Assembly: GCA_003136575.1 (NCBI GenBank)
Contig: PLEX01000225.1
Coordinates: forward strand, 14,583 to 48,949
From: Bryobacterales bacterium
Lineage (GTDB): Bacteria > Acidobacteriota > Terriglobia > Bryobacterales > Bryobacteraceae
Length of the DNA stretch: 34,367 nt
Reading direction: 5' to 3'
The position numbers were made by a program, and so were the translations under genes. Below are positions 7,044 to 15,058 of the stretch, in pieces. Under the pieces are notes generated by a model. It searched no databases and had not been told where the DNA came from. It worked only from the letters and a program-made list of their open reading frames with translations. Numbering within the stretch: the stretch's first letter is position 1; each line of letters starts with the position of its first letter.

Positions 7044-7943
7044 TCAGCGCTTCAGGAATGTGCCGGCTTCCAGTTCCTCAAAGGCCGTGCGGAGTTCCGC
7101 CTGTGTGTTCATCACGATCGGTCCCCGCCATGCGACGGGCTCTTCGAGAGGCTTACCGGAGATGAGCAGGAAGCGAATGCCTCCTTCGCCCGCCTGAACG
7201 GTGACCTCATCGCCACGATCGAAGAGGATCAGGGATCGGTTGTCCGCCACGATCGCGGCGGAGCCAGGATCGCCGACGAATTCCGTGGTGACAGCCTGCG
7301 GTCCGGACGCATTGCTGAATTTGCCGCTTCCGGCGAATACGTAAGCGAACGCGTGGCGGGTTGTTTCAACGGGCAAGACCTTCCGCAGACCCGGAGGCAC
7401 CGAGACGTCGAGGTACGTCGGTTCGGCGGCGATGCCATCGACCGGGCCGGTTCTACCCCAAAAACTGCCGCAGACGACGCGGACGCGGGTGCCGTCGTCA
7501 TCGGTGAGGACGGGAATATCGGGCGATTTTACGTCCTGATAGCGAGGCGCGGTCATCTTGAGCGACGACGGCAGATTGGCCCACAACTGGAAGCCGTGCA
7601 TGTGGCCGGCCGAGTCGCCCTTAGGCATTTCTTGGTGGATGATGCCGCTGCCGGCCGTCATCCACTGCACGTCTCCCGCGCCGATGGTGCCGCGATTGCC
7701 CATGCTGTCGCCATGCTCGACGTCGCCGGCGAGAACGTAGGTGATGGTCTCAATGCCGCGATGCGGATGCCACGGGAAGCCCTTGAGGTAGTGGGCTGGC
7801 ACGTCATTGCGGAAATCGTCGAAGAGAAGAAAGGGATCGAAGTCGGTGGTGTTGCCGAAGCCGAAGCCGCGGTGAAGATGGACACCTGCGCCTTCCATGG
7901 TTGGTTTTGCTTTGATGGTTCGTTTGACGGGGCGAAGTGACAT
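7044..7943 (-). CDS. Pirin family protein
   Basis: A 299-residue bicupin. The N-terminal pirin cupin has the metal site: DPFLLFDDF, then GFPWHPHRGIETITYVLAG (His-X-His and a further metal ligand), GDVQWMTAGSGIIHQEMP, and a C-terminal pirin cupin beginning around DVSVPPGLRKVLPV. Bacterial pirins are cytoplasmic iron-binding proteins; some act as quercetinases or affect central metabolism. The ATG at 7943 fits the conserved MSLRPVKRTIKAKP opening. A GAGG motif lies upstream, and a longer frame from 8123 has no family resemblance. About 270 bp of gene-free DNA separates it from the hicAB remnant upstream, and a REP-like sequence sits in that gap near 8095-8115. Confidence 0.93.
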   Translation of the reverse strand: MSLRPVKRTIKAKPTMEGAGVHLHRGFGFGNTTDFDPFLLFDDFRNDVPAHYLKGFPWHPHRGIETITYVLAGDVEHGDSMGNRGTIGAGDVQWMTAGSGIIHQEMPKGDSAGHMHGFQLWANLPSSLKMTAPRYQDVKSPDIPVLTDDDGTRVRVVCGSFWGRTGPVDGIAAEPTYLDVSVPPGLRKVLPVETTRHAFAYVFAGSGKFSNASGPQAVTTEFVGDPGSAAIVADNRSLILFDRGDEVTVQAGEGGIRFLLISGKPLEEPVAWRGPIVMNTQAELRTAFEELEAGTFLKR

Positions 7944-8215
7944 ATGGACCTCGAATACTTGAACGCGCGCCGGGAAATTCGAACTTAGGCGCCGTACATT
8001 GGATTCCAGGGAATGCCGATGAGATTCGGCACCCTCGCGCGCGCACGACACGAGCGCGTCCGGAACCTCGTCCCATTTCCCAGGGAAGGCCAAGGCCGGC
8101 GAAACCGCCTCGCCGGGCGGCACGCGGCGTGATGTAAAGCCGCCGATTTGAAGCGTCAGGCCTCAGTCATCGGCATGCTGTGAGACGCAATATTGGGGGC
8201 AAGATTCACATCCGG

Positions 8216-8626
8216 CTATGCCGCGACTTCGACGCAATCGACCGACGCGTTGGGTTTCGGAATCGGCTCGCCTACCTCACGCATCGCCTCCAAGTGTGCG
8301 GACAGCGCGTCCTGGAAGTTACGCCGTGTCTCCTCGATCATGTCGCCGACGGCGGCGCATCCGGCGACATCCGGCGACCAGGCGGAACATAAGGTACGTG
8401 TTTGCTGAATGATGACGGGATAGCCTCTGCCGGTCGTTTCAATCCTGCCATCATTGGGTATATCGTTCAGGGTACCCGGCGCGAGTTCCTTTCCTTAATT
8501 GCCAGGCACAGTAATGACGGAGGCGCGTTCCGTATGTTTGAAATGCCGATGGTTGCCCCGGGACCGCATCTCCGCCCATCCGTGTTTTTCAAGAAGACGG
8601 ATCACCTCGCGAGATTTCATCGGCAT
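8216..8626 (-). pseudogene. Decayed HicA-HicB toxin-antitoxin pair
   Basis: The minus strand from ATG 8626 encodes MPMKSREVIRLLEKHGW, then RSRGNHRHFKH carrying the HicA catalytic His, then VITVPGN followed by an in-frame TAA (8495-8497). After the stop the same frame continues with GKELAPGTLNDI, the expected HicA continuation. It then runs directly into a HicB-like segment: YPVIIQQT, SAWSPDVAGCAAVGD, EETRRNFQDALSAHLEAMRE and GEPIPKP, ending at TAG 8216-8218. The HicB part has no usable start codon in its frame, and the HicA C-terminus and HicB N-terminus are missing. This implies a deletion that fused the two genes plus a nonsense change. Functional HicA is a small RNase and HicB its antitoxin; neither looks functional here. 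Confidence 0.82.
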
Positions 8627-8748
8627 GACAAGTTCATGATATGCCTCTGTCGTTCACGCCGCCGCGCGAGAAGCGAGCAACCCGGACATTTGCCGTCTCT
8701 GGCCTACAAGCCAGACCACCCGGGGCCAGCCAAAGCGCGGCCAAGCGT

Positions 8749-9810
8749 CTACTGGTCGCGACGCTTGAGTGTCGGCCGGTCTTCGCTATCCGCGGCGGGA
8801 GTGGTCTCCTGGCCGTTGGCGTCTATCGAACCGTTCGGGTTGCGGCGTAAGGTCGGCTTGTTGGGGTCCGACGAAGCGCCTGGGACGTTCTTCCGCCCGT
8901 GAAGCATCAGGACCCGTTCTTTCACGTCGTTGAACTCGCTCGTGTTCACCACGTATTCCGGGCGTTCCTTGAGCTGCTCCTGGATGTTCTTCTGCGCCGC
9001 CTTGATGCGTTCCTGCGTGGGAGGATGCGAGGAGAAGAGCTTCGATACCGAACCCGGCTTCTTCTTTTCCTGCGACTGTACCTTCTCGAAGAAATCGACG
9101 AAAGAGTTCGGGTCGTAGCCGGTCTTATACATGTACTGCAGACCGAGCATGTCGGCTTCGGACTCATACGAACGGGAGAAGGTCAGATACCCCATTGGAA
9201 CCAACAACTGCCTGCCCTGCCAGAGGGCGAACCCGGTCCAGCCCCCCAGCAACACCATCATCGGGATGCTGGCGTAATTCACAAGATCGCCCTTCGTTTG
9301 CTGCTTCATGCCGTGACGCGCCGCAACATGAGCGATCTCATGCGCCATTACCCCCGCCATTTCGGCTTCGTTATCGGCCGCGGTCAGGACGCCGGTATTC
9401 ACAAAGAAGAACCCGCCCGGCAGAGCGAAGGCGTTGATTTCCTCCGCGTCGATCACCTTGATCGTAAAAGGAACCTTCGCATCCGAGTTCCGGACCAGGT
9501 TCTGCCCGACGCGATTCACGTATTCCGCTATGATTGGGTCGTCGACAATCTTAGCCTGGCGCTCCACTTCCTGCGCCATCTGCTTGCCGATGCTGATTTC
9601 CTTCTCGACCGAGTAGAAGTTCGGATTCAGCACCGTCCCCTTGCCGACATCGCGATTGCCGATCTGGTCCGGATCCTTTTCCTTACTCTGTGCGTAGGAA
9701 GGCGTCACAAACAGAATTGGCAACAGCATTGCCGTAACCGCCAGCATCGCCGTCCGCTGCCGGACCGCATCCGATTTGAAAAAAATATTCGACCCGTTAA
9801 AGTAGCGCAT
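8749..9810 (-). CDS. Secreted M48 family zinc metalloprotease
   Basis: A 353-residue peptidase with a signal peptide (MLAVTAMLLPILFVTPSYAQ, cleavage near 40) and the HEIAH zinc motif at about 157-161. The downstream ESEAD at about 216-220 supplies the third ligand. The SHPPTQERI segment near the end of the catalytic domain is typical of M48C/BepA- and LoiP-like periplasmic proteases, which degrade misfolded outer-membrane proteins. The C-terminal 60 residues are polar and low in complexity. The ATG at 9810 was preferred over an ORF start at 9981 because an AGGAG-type site lies about 13 nt upstream and the signal peptide begins there. A TATACT box at 9835-9840 is a candidate -10. Confidence 0.93.
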   Translation of the reverse strand: MRYFNGSNIFFKSDAVRQRTAMLAVTAMLLPILFVTPSYAQSKEKDPDQIGNRDVGKGTVLNPNFYSVEKEISIGKQMAQEVERQAKIVDDPIIAEYVNRVGQNLVRNSDAKVPFTIKVIDAEEINAFALPGGFFFVNTGVLTAADNEAEMAGVMAHEIAHVAARHGMKQQTKGDLVNYASIPMMVLLGGWTGFALWQGRQLLVPMGYLTFSRSYESEADMLGLQYMYKTGYDPNSFVDFFEKVQSQEKKKPGSVSKLFSSHPPTQERIKAAQKNIQEQLKERPEYVVNTSEFNDVKERVLMLHGRKNVPGASSDPNKPTLRRNPNGSIDANGQETTPAADSEDRPTLKRRDQ

Positions 9811-9834
9811 AGAAGGCCGTCTCCTGCTGTTCAG

Positions 9835-9840
9835 AGTATA
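9835..9840 (-). promoter_or_regulatory. Putative -10 element of the M48 protease gene (TATACT)
   Basis: TATACT lies 24 nt before the ATG at 9810, with an AGGAG-type ribosome site between them. The -35 region about 17 bp upstream is only weakly similar to consensus. Confidence 0.35.
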
Positions 9841-9965
9841 GCGCTTCCGGCGACGCTCCGACAGGGCATGTCTACCATACGTCACGGGTGGCGCTTTGGT
9901 TTCACACGCCCAAGGGGGGTCCGGCAGGAAGAACCGGAGGCACGGGCAGCACGACCGCTCCGGCG

Positions 9966-10973
9966 TCAGACGGCGATACAAACCTTGCCGAAATGAGCGC
10001 CCCGTTCGAGGTGCCTCAGCGCTTCCGGTGCTTCTTCGAACCCGAAAACCCGGTCGACCACCGGACGCAGGCGCACCGCCGCAATCGCCTGGTTCATGTC
10101 CTCGAACATCCGCCGCGAGCCGACGTAAATCCCCTGTATTTTCACCTGTTTCAGGAAAATGAACCGCGGGTCGACCTCCCCGGCGCCGCTCAGAACGCCA
10201 ATCAGGGCGATATGGCCCCCCCTGCGCACGGCCTTCAGCGAGACCGGCAGCGTTCCCGCGCCGCCAACCTCCACGACGTGGTCAACACCGGCTCCGCCCG
10301 TAAATTCCCGCGCCGCGCGGTCCCAGTCCGAATGGACGCGGTAGTTGACGACGCCATCCGCTCCCAGCGCCTTCGCTCGCTCGAGTTTCTCGTCGCTCGA
10401 AGACGTTGCGAATACCCGCGCACCGGCCAATTTCGCGAACTGGAGGGCGAAGATCGAGACACCGCCGGTACCCTGCACCAACACGGACTGTCCCGGCTGC
10501 AGCCGGCCGGAATCGAACAAAGAATGCCATGCCGTCACGGCGGCGCAGGGCAGCGTGGCCCCTTCGGTGAAGCCCAGATGGTCCGGGAGTTTCACCAGCC
10601 CGGAGGCGTCGAGACAGACCTGCTCGGCGAGCATCCCGTCGATGGCACCGCCGAGCGCTGTTGCCGCTTTCGCATCGTCGGGGCCACCCTCGAGCCAGCC
10701 CTGCATGAAGATCGCGGCCACGCGGTCGCCCGGTTTCACGCGCGTAACACCGGGGCCAACCGCGATCACCTCGCCCGCGCCATCGGACAGCGGCGTCAGC
10801 GGGGGCTTCACCGCTTTGCCGTAACCGCCTTTCGAAACAACCAGATCGCGATAGTTGAGCGAACAGGCGCGCACGCGCACAACGGCTTGCCCGGGTCCGG
10901 GCTGCGGATCGGGAAATTCGACACAGGCAAGGTTTTCAAGACCAAATGCGTTCTGGAATCGCCAAGCTTTCAT
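9966..10973 (-). CDS. Zinc-less MDR, NADPH:quinone reductase-like oxidoreductase
   Basis: A 335-residue medium-chain reductase of the quinone-oxidoreductase type: MKAWRFQNAFGLENLACVEF opening, LNYRDLVVSKGGY, SDGAGEVIAVGPGV, and the nucleotide site VLVQGTGGVSIFALQFAKLAGARV. Unlike the two operon dehydrogenases it lacks the structural zinc cysteine cluster. Substrates of this group are quinones, enals or enoyl compounds; the specific one cannot be read from sequence. The gene is divergent from ispH, with only 32 bp between the two start codons, so their promoters must overlap. It has no obvious link to hopanoids beyond its position. Confidence 0.9.
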   Translation of the reverse strand: MKAWRFQNAFGLENLACVEFPDPQPGPGQAVVRVRACSLNYRDLVVSKGGYGKAVKPPLTPLSDGAGEVIAVGPGVTRVKPGDRVAAIFMQGWLEGGPDDAKAATALGGAIDGMLAEQVCLDASGLVKLPDHLGFTEGATLPCAAVTAWHSLFDSGRLQPGQSVLVQGTGGVSIFALQFAKLAGARVFATSSSDEKLERAKALGADGVVNYRVHSDWDRAAREFTGGAGVDHVVEVGGAGTLPVSLKAVRRGGHIALIGVLSGAGEVDPRFIFLKQVKIQGIYVGSRRMFEDMNQAIAAVRLRPVVDRVFGFEEAPEALRHLERGAHFGKVCIAV

Positions 10974-11005
10974 ACTGTTTCGGGTTTATTACCGATGATA
11001 TACTT

Positions 11006-12022
11006 ATGGTTCATCCCACCAAAGCTATGCCGTCACTCAAGCCGATTGCCCCCAATACCACCGGCGAAAAAAAGATATATCTCCTCAAGCCGCGTGGCTT
11101 CTGCGCGGGCGTCGTGCGAGCGATTGACGTGGTGAAAATTGCGCTGGATCTGTATGGTCCGCCGGTCTACGTTCGCAAGGAAATCGTCCACAACAAGCAC
11201 GTGGTTGACGAGCTTCGGGAACTCGGCGCGATATTCGTGGAGGAACTGGCCGAGGTGCCTTCCGGCGCCCGTGCGATATTCAGCGCCCACGGCGTTTCTC
11301 CGGCGGTCCGGCAGGAGGCCAGAGAACGCAACCTCGCGATTATCGACGCCACTTGTCCTTTGGTTACGAAAGTGCACTTGGAGGCGGTTAAGTTCGCCAA
11401 GGAAGGCCATACCATCATCCTGATTGGCCACAAGAACCACGACGAAGTGATCGGAACGCTGGGCGAAGCGCCTTCGAAGATGATTCTGGTTGAATCGGTG
11501 GAAGACGTGGATGCGTTGAACCTGCCGGACCCTACTCGCGTAGCTTATCTTACGCAAACTACTTTGAGTCTGGATGAAACCACGGATATTGTGGCGCGTC
11601 TTGAACAGAGATTCCCTATGATTCGGGGTCCGAAATCGCAGGACATCTGCTACGCGACGGAGAACCGCCAGATGGCCGTGAAGGGCGTGGCGCAATTCTG
11701 CGATCTGCTGCTGGTGGTCGGTTCGTCGAACAGCTCGAATTCCAAGCGCCTGGTGGAAGTCGGCCAGAATTACGCCGTGAAATCATTCCTGGTGAACGAC
11801 TGGAGTGAAGTGGACCGCGGCTGGCTGGAAGGAATCAAGAGCGTCGGCGTCACGGCAGGCGCCTCGGCTCCGGAACACCTGGTCGAGAACATTGTGGGCG
11901 CTCTGGAATCGCACGGCTTCGGCAACATGGAAGAAGTAGAAATGGTGGAAGAGGACGTTCGCTTCTCGCTGCCGCCGGAATTGACGAACCAGAGACCCCC
12001 GCTACTCAGCATTACCAGATGA
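11006..12022 (+). CDS. ispH: IspH, 4-hydroxy-3-methylbut-2-enyl diphosphate reductase
   Basis: The last enzyme of the MEP pathway, which reduces HMBPP to IPP and DMAPP. The three [4Fe-4S]-binding cysteines are in PRGFCAGVVRAID, DATCPLVTKVH and QDICYATENRQ, the last carrying the catalytic TEN segment. SSNSSNSKRLVEV and TAGASAPEHLV are also diagnostic. The length is normal (338 residues from 11006). The start is uncertain: ATG 11006 (MVHPTKAM) or ATG 11027 (MPSLKP) are both possible, and neither has a strong SD. A TATACT at 10999-11004 would favour 11027 if it is a -10 box. The stop overlaps the shc start as ATGA, so precursor supply and hopene cyclisation are coupled. Confidence 0.95.
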   Translation: MVHPTKAMPSLKPIAPNTTGEKKIYLLKPRGFCAGVVRAIDVVKIALDLYGPPVYVRKEIVHNKHVVDELRELGAIFVEELAEVPSGARAIFSAHGVSPAVRQEARERNLAIIDATCPLVTKVHLEAVKFAKEGHTIILIGHKNHDEVIGTLGEAPSKMILVESVEDVDALNLPDPTRVAYLTQTTLSLDETTDIVARLEQRFPMIRGPKSQDICYATENRQMAVKGVAQFCDLLLVVGSSNSSNSKRLVEVGQNYAVKSFLVNDWSEVDRGWLEGIKSVGVTAGASAPEHLVENIVGALESHGFGNMEEVEMVEEDVRFSLPPELTNQRPPLLSITR

Positions 12023-13971
12023 CGACCCTGACTCACCATGTAAGTGAAGTTCTGTTGACGGCGTCGCGACAAAGCATCGATCGCGCGGCGGATAAGTTTC
12101 TCTCCCTCCAGCACCCGGACGGTTACTGGTGCGCCCTGCTGACAGCAGATACCACCCTCGAATCGGATTACATCCTGTTCCAGCTCTGGCTGCACCCGCC
12201 GGATGCCGATGGCAAGTGGAACCCACCGAGCCGCGGCAAAATCGGCCGAGCCGCGCAACGGATTCTGTCGCAACAAAACGCCGATGGCGGATTCCCGATT
12301 TACGCGAAGGGGCCGAGCGAAATCAGCGCCTCGGTGAAGGCGTATTTTGCGCTCAAGCTGGCTGGCGCGGGTATCGAAGACGGCCGTCTGGCGCGGCTGC
12401 GCGAATGCATCCTGGCGCTGGGAGGCATCCAGAACGCGAACAGCTATACCAAGGTCAATCTCAGCCTTTTCGATCTCTATCCACGCGAGGGCACGCCCAG
12501 CATTCCGCCGGAGATTCTGCTGTTGCCTGGCAAAATGCTGTACCAGATGTCGTCGTGGACGCGCGCGATTATCGTTTCGCTGGCGATCGTGCACGCGCAC
12601 GATCCGAAGCGGCCAGTGCCCGCCGGATTTAATCTGGACGAACTCTTCATGCCGGGCAAAGCCGTCGCCTTCGAGAATACGGACCCGTGGCTTAGCTGGC
12701 GTACCACGTTTATCCATTCCGATCGCATTCTGAAGCTGTGGGAGCGCTACGGCTTTGCCCGAATCCGCCGCGACGCCATCCGTAAGTGCGAGCACTGGAT
12801 GCTCGAGCGAATGAAGCACTCCGAAGGGCTGGGCGCAATCTATCCCCCCATGCAGTATTCGGTGATGGCGCTCGACGTTCTTGGTTACGCGAAAGATCAT
12901 CCTGTTCGCGTGGAAGCTATTCGCCAGTTCGACCGGCTCATGGTGGACGACGGCGAAACGCTGTTCTTCCAGCCTTGTTTCTCTCCGGTTTGGGACACTG
13001 CGATCGGATCGTACGCACTCGGAGAGGCTCTTGAAGTAAGCCCGCGCGCATATACGGCCGATGCCCGAGCCGCTTTAAACAGAGCCGCCGACTGGCTCCA
13101 GCGCCGCGAAATCCACCGCAAGGGCGATTGGTCGGTAAAGCGCCCGGATACCGAACCTTCGGGCTGGGCTTTTGAATTTGAAAACGACTGGTATCCGGAT
13201 ATCGACGATACCGCCATGGTGTTGCTGGCACTGCAGCACATGCCGGCGACAGACACCGAGGCTCAGGCCGCGACCCGCCGCCGCGCGCTCGACTGGCTGC
13301 TCGCCATGCAATCGAAAGACGGTGGCTGGGCCGCCTTCGACGTCGATAACAACTGGGAAATCCTGAAGCACGTTCCCTTCGCGGACCACAACGCGATGCT
13401 CGACCCGACCTGCGCCGATATTACCGGCCGCGCGCTGGAGGCTCTGGCGGCGAACGGTTTCGGCCGCGATTTCCCGGCTTGCCAGCGCGGTATCGACTAC
13501 CTGATTCAAACGCAGGGAGACGATGGCAGCTGGTATGGCCGCTGGGGCGTCGCTTATCTGTATGGCACCTGCTTCGCGCTGCGCGGGCTGCGCGCCATGA
13601 ACGAGGACGATCACGAGCCGCACATCCAGCGCGCCAACGAATGGATTCGTTCGCTGCAAAACGCCGATGGCGGCTGGGGCGAAAGCTGCGCCAGTTACGA
13701 CCAGAATGGCTATGTTCCGGCGGAGAGTACGCCATCGCAGTCCGCGTGGGCTTTGATGGGACTGATGGCCGGCGGCGACACTTACAGCTCCAGCGTCCAA
13801 AACGGGATCAAATACCTGGTGAAAACGCAGCGGGAAGACGGCGACTGGAGCGAAGAACTCGCGACAGGCACCGGTTTCCCCAAAGTCTTTTACCTGAACT
13901 ATCACTACTACCGGCTCTATTTCCCTTTGATGGCGCTGGCGATGTTCGTGAAGGTTTCGGAAAGCGACTAG
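12019..13971 (+). CDS. shc: Squalene-hopene cyclase
   Basis: A 650-residue class II triterpene cyclase that converts squalene to hopene/diplopterol at the inner membrane surface. The proton-donor motif appears as DIDDTA at about 394-399 (DxDD, in the place of DVDDTA). Several QW-type repeats are seen, for example QQNADGGFPIYAKG, QSKDGGWAAFDV, QTQGDDGSWYGRWG, QNADGGWGESC and QREDGDWSEE. The length matches the family (about 630-680). It overlaps ispH by 4 nt, and hpnA follows 79 bp downstream on the same strand. The substrate squalene would come from the HpnC/HpnD operon at 2065-3878 plus an HpnE activity not present here. Confidence 0.97.
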   Translation: MTTLTHHVSEVLLTASRQSIDRAADKFLSLQHPDGYWCALLTADTTLESDYILFQLWLHPPDADGKWNPPSRGKIGRAAQRILSQQNADGGFPIYAKGPSEISASVKAYFALKLAGAGIEDGRLARLRECILALGGIQNANSYTKVNLSLFDLYPREGTPSIPPEILLLPGKMLYQMSSWTRAIIVSLAIVHAHDPKRPVPAGFNLDELFMPGKAVAFENTDPWLSWRTTFIHSDRILKLWERYGFARIRRDAIRKCEHWMLERMKHSEGLGAIYPPMQYSVMALDVLGYAKDHPVRVEAIRQFDRLMVDDGETLFFQPCFSPVWDTAIGSYALGEALEVSPRAYTADARAALNRAADWLQRREIHRKGDWSVKRPDTEPSGWAFEFENDWYPDIDDTAMVLLALQHMPATDTEAQAATRRRALDWLLAMQSKDGGWAAFDVDNNWEILKHVPFADHNAMLDPTCADITGRALEALAANGFGRDFPACQRGIDYLIQTQGDDGSWYGRWGVAYLYGTCFALRGLRAMNEDDHEPHIQRANEWIRSLQNADGGWGESCASYDQNGYVPAESTPSQSAWALMGLMAGGDTYSSSVQNGIKYLVKTQREDGDWSEELATGTGFPKVFYLNYHYYRLYFPLMALAMFVKVSESD

Positions 13972-14020
13972 GGTTGGCGCAGGCACAGCATATCCGGATC
14001 GGGGAAAACGAGCGCCGATC

Positions 14021-14040
14021 GGCAGGCGAAACCGCCTGCC
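14021..14040. repeat. REP-like perfect hairpin between shc and hpnA
   Basis: GGCAGGCGAAACCGCCTGCC is an 8-bp perfect stem with an AAAC loop, 49 nt after the shc stop and 10 nt before the hpnA start. A related sequence with the same core GGCGAAACCGCCT lies near 8098-8110, between pirin and the hicAB remnant, so it may be a dispersed repeat. No T-run follows, so it is not a classical terminator. It could modulate the shc-hpnA transcript. Confidence 0.55.
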
Positions 14041-14050
14041 CCATAAGTTC

Positions 14051-15025
14051 GTGAAGCCCACGCTCGTCACCGGCGCTTCCGGATTCGTTGGCTGGCACGT
14101 CGCCCGCCTGCTCGCCGAACGCGGACACCATATCCGCGCCGTGGTGCGGCAGGGGAGCAAAGTTCCCGAACTCGATATCGAGACTGTTGTCGGCGATCTG
14201 CGCGACGCGGAGTCGCTGGCCCGCGCGGTTGCCGGTTGCGGCCTTGTCTTTCACGTCGCCGCGGACTACCGGCTCTGGACCCGGGATTCCCGTTCGATGT
14301 ACGATTCGAACGTCGACGGAACGCGCAACATGCTGGCCTCGGCGCAGGCCGCCGGCGTCGACCGCGTAGTTTACACGAGTACCGTCGGATGCATCGGAGT
14401 ACCGAAAACCGGCCTGGGCGACGAGGCGCAGCCCTGTTCGTTAGACGAGATGCATGGCGACTATAAGCGCTCGAAGTTTATGGGCGAGCAGGTGGCGCTC
14501 GAGTTTGCGCGCGGCGGATTTCCCGTGGTGATTGTCAATCCAACCGCTCCCATGGGGGATCACGATTTCAAGCCGACGCCGACCGGCCAGATCGTGGTCG
14601 ATTTTCTGCGCGGCGCTATGCCGGCGTTTATCGATACCGGCCTGAATGTGGTTAGCGTAAGAGATGTCGCGTTGGGGCAACTGCTCGCCTGCGAAAGGGG
14701 AAAGCCGGGAGAGCGCTACATTCTGGGGGCGGAAAATCTCACGCTTCGGCAGATATTGCGGCAATTGGCGGAAATCAGCGGGAAGACGGCCCCGACTATC
14801 GAGTTGCCTTATTTCGTGGCGTGGATCGCGGGAGCCATGGGCACTTTGACCGCCAACGTGACTGGCAAGCCGCCGCGGGCGTCGCTCGAAACGGTGCGCA
14901 TGGCGAAGACGAAAATGTGGGCTTCGCACGAAAAAGCCGCGCGCGAACTGGGCTACGCGCCGGGTCCGGCGCGCGAGGCGTTGGTGGATGCGGTGCGTTG
15001 GTTTGAGCAGAAGAAGTTGCGGTGA
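14051..15025 (+). CDS. hpnA: HpnA, hopanoid-associated NAD-dependent sugar epimerase/dehydratase
   Basis: An extended short-chain dehydrogenase of 324 residues: TGASGFVGWHVARLL at about 7-21 for NAD(P) binding, FHVAADYRLW at about 68-76 and the active-site pair Y138xxxK142 in DYKRSKFMGEQ. FHVAADYRLW and NPTAPMGDHDFKPTPTG are hallmarks of HpnA rather than general UDP-sugar epimerases. HpnA is linked to hopanoid side-chain sugar chemistry by gene neighbourhood, and its exact reaction remains uncertain in the family. The start is GTG (14051), with weak upstream ribosome-binding signals. It follows shc by 79 bp containing a hairpin, and probably shares its transcript. Confidence 0.92.
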   Translation: MKPTLVTGASGFVGWHVARLLAERGHHIRAVVRQGSKVPELDIETVVGDLRDAESLARAVAGCGLVFHVAADYRLWTRDSRSMYDSNVDGTRNMLASAQAAGVDRVVYTSTVGCIGVPKTGLGDEAQPCSLDEMHGDYKRSKFMGEQVALEFARGGFPVVIVNPTAPMGDHDFKPTPTGQIVVDFLRGAMPAFIDTGLNVVSVRDVALGQLLACERGKPGERYILGAENLTLRQILRQLAEISGKTAPTIELPYFVAWIAGAMGTLTANVTGKPPRASLETVRMAKTKMWASHEKAARELGYAPGPAREALVDAVRWFEQKKLR

Positions 15026-15058
15026 ACCGATTAGTTAGTTCGCCTTGCCGGCAGGCAC

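Noticed and set aside
8702..8720. Short hairpin between hicA and the M48 gene as a terminator
   Set aside because: The stem is only about five base pairs and no T-run follows.
8899..9996. Plus-strand open frame opposite the M48 protease
   Set aside because: It is antisense to a clear signal-peptide metalloprotease, with composition-driven openness only.
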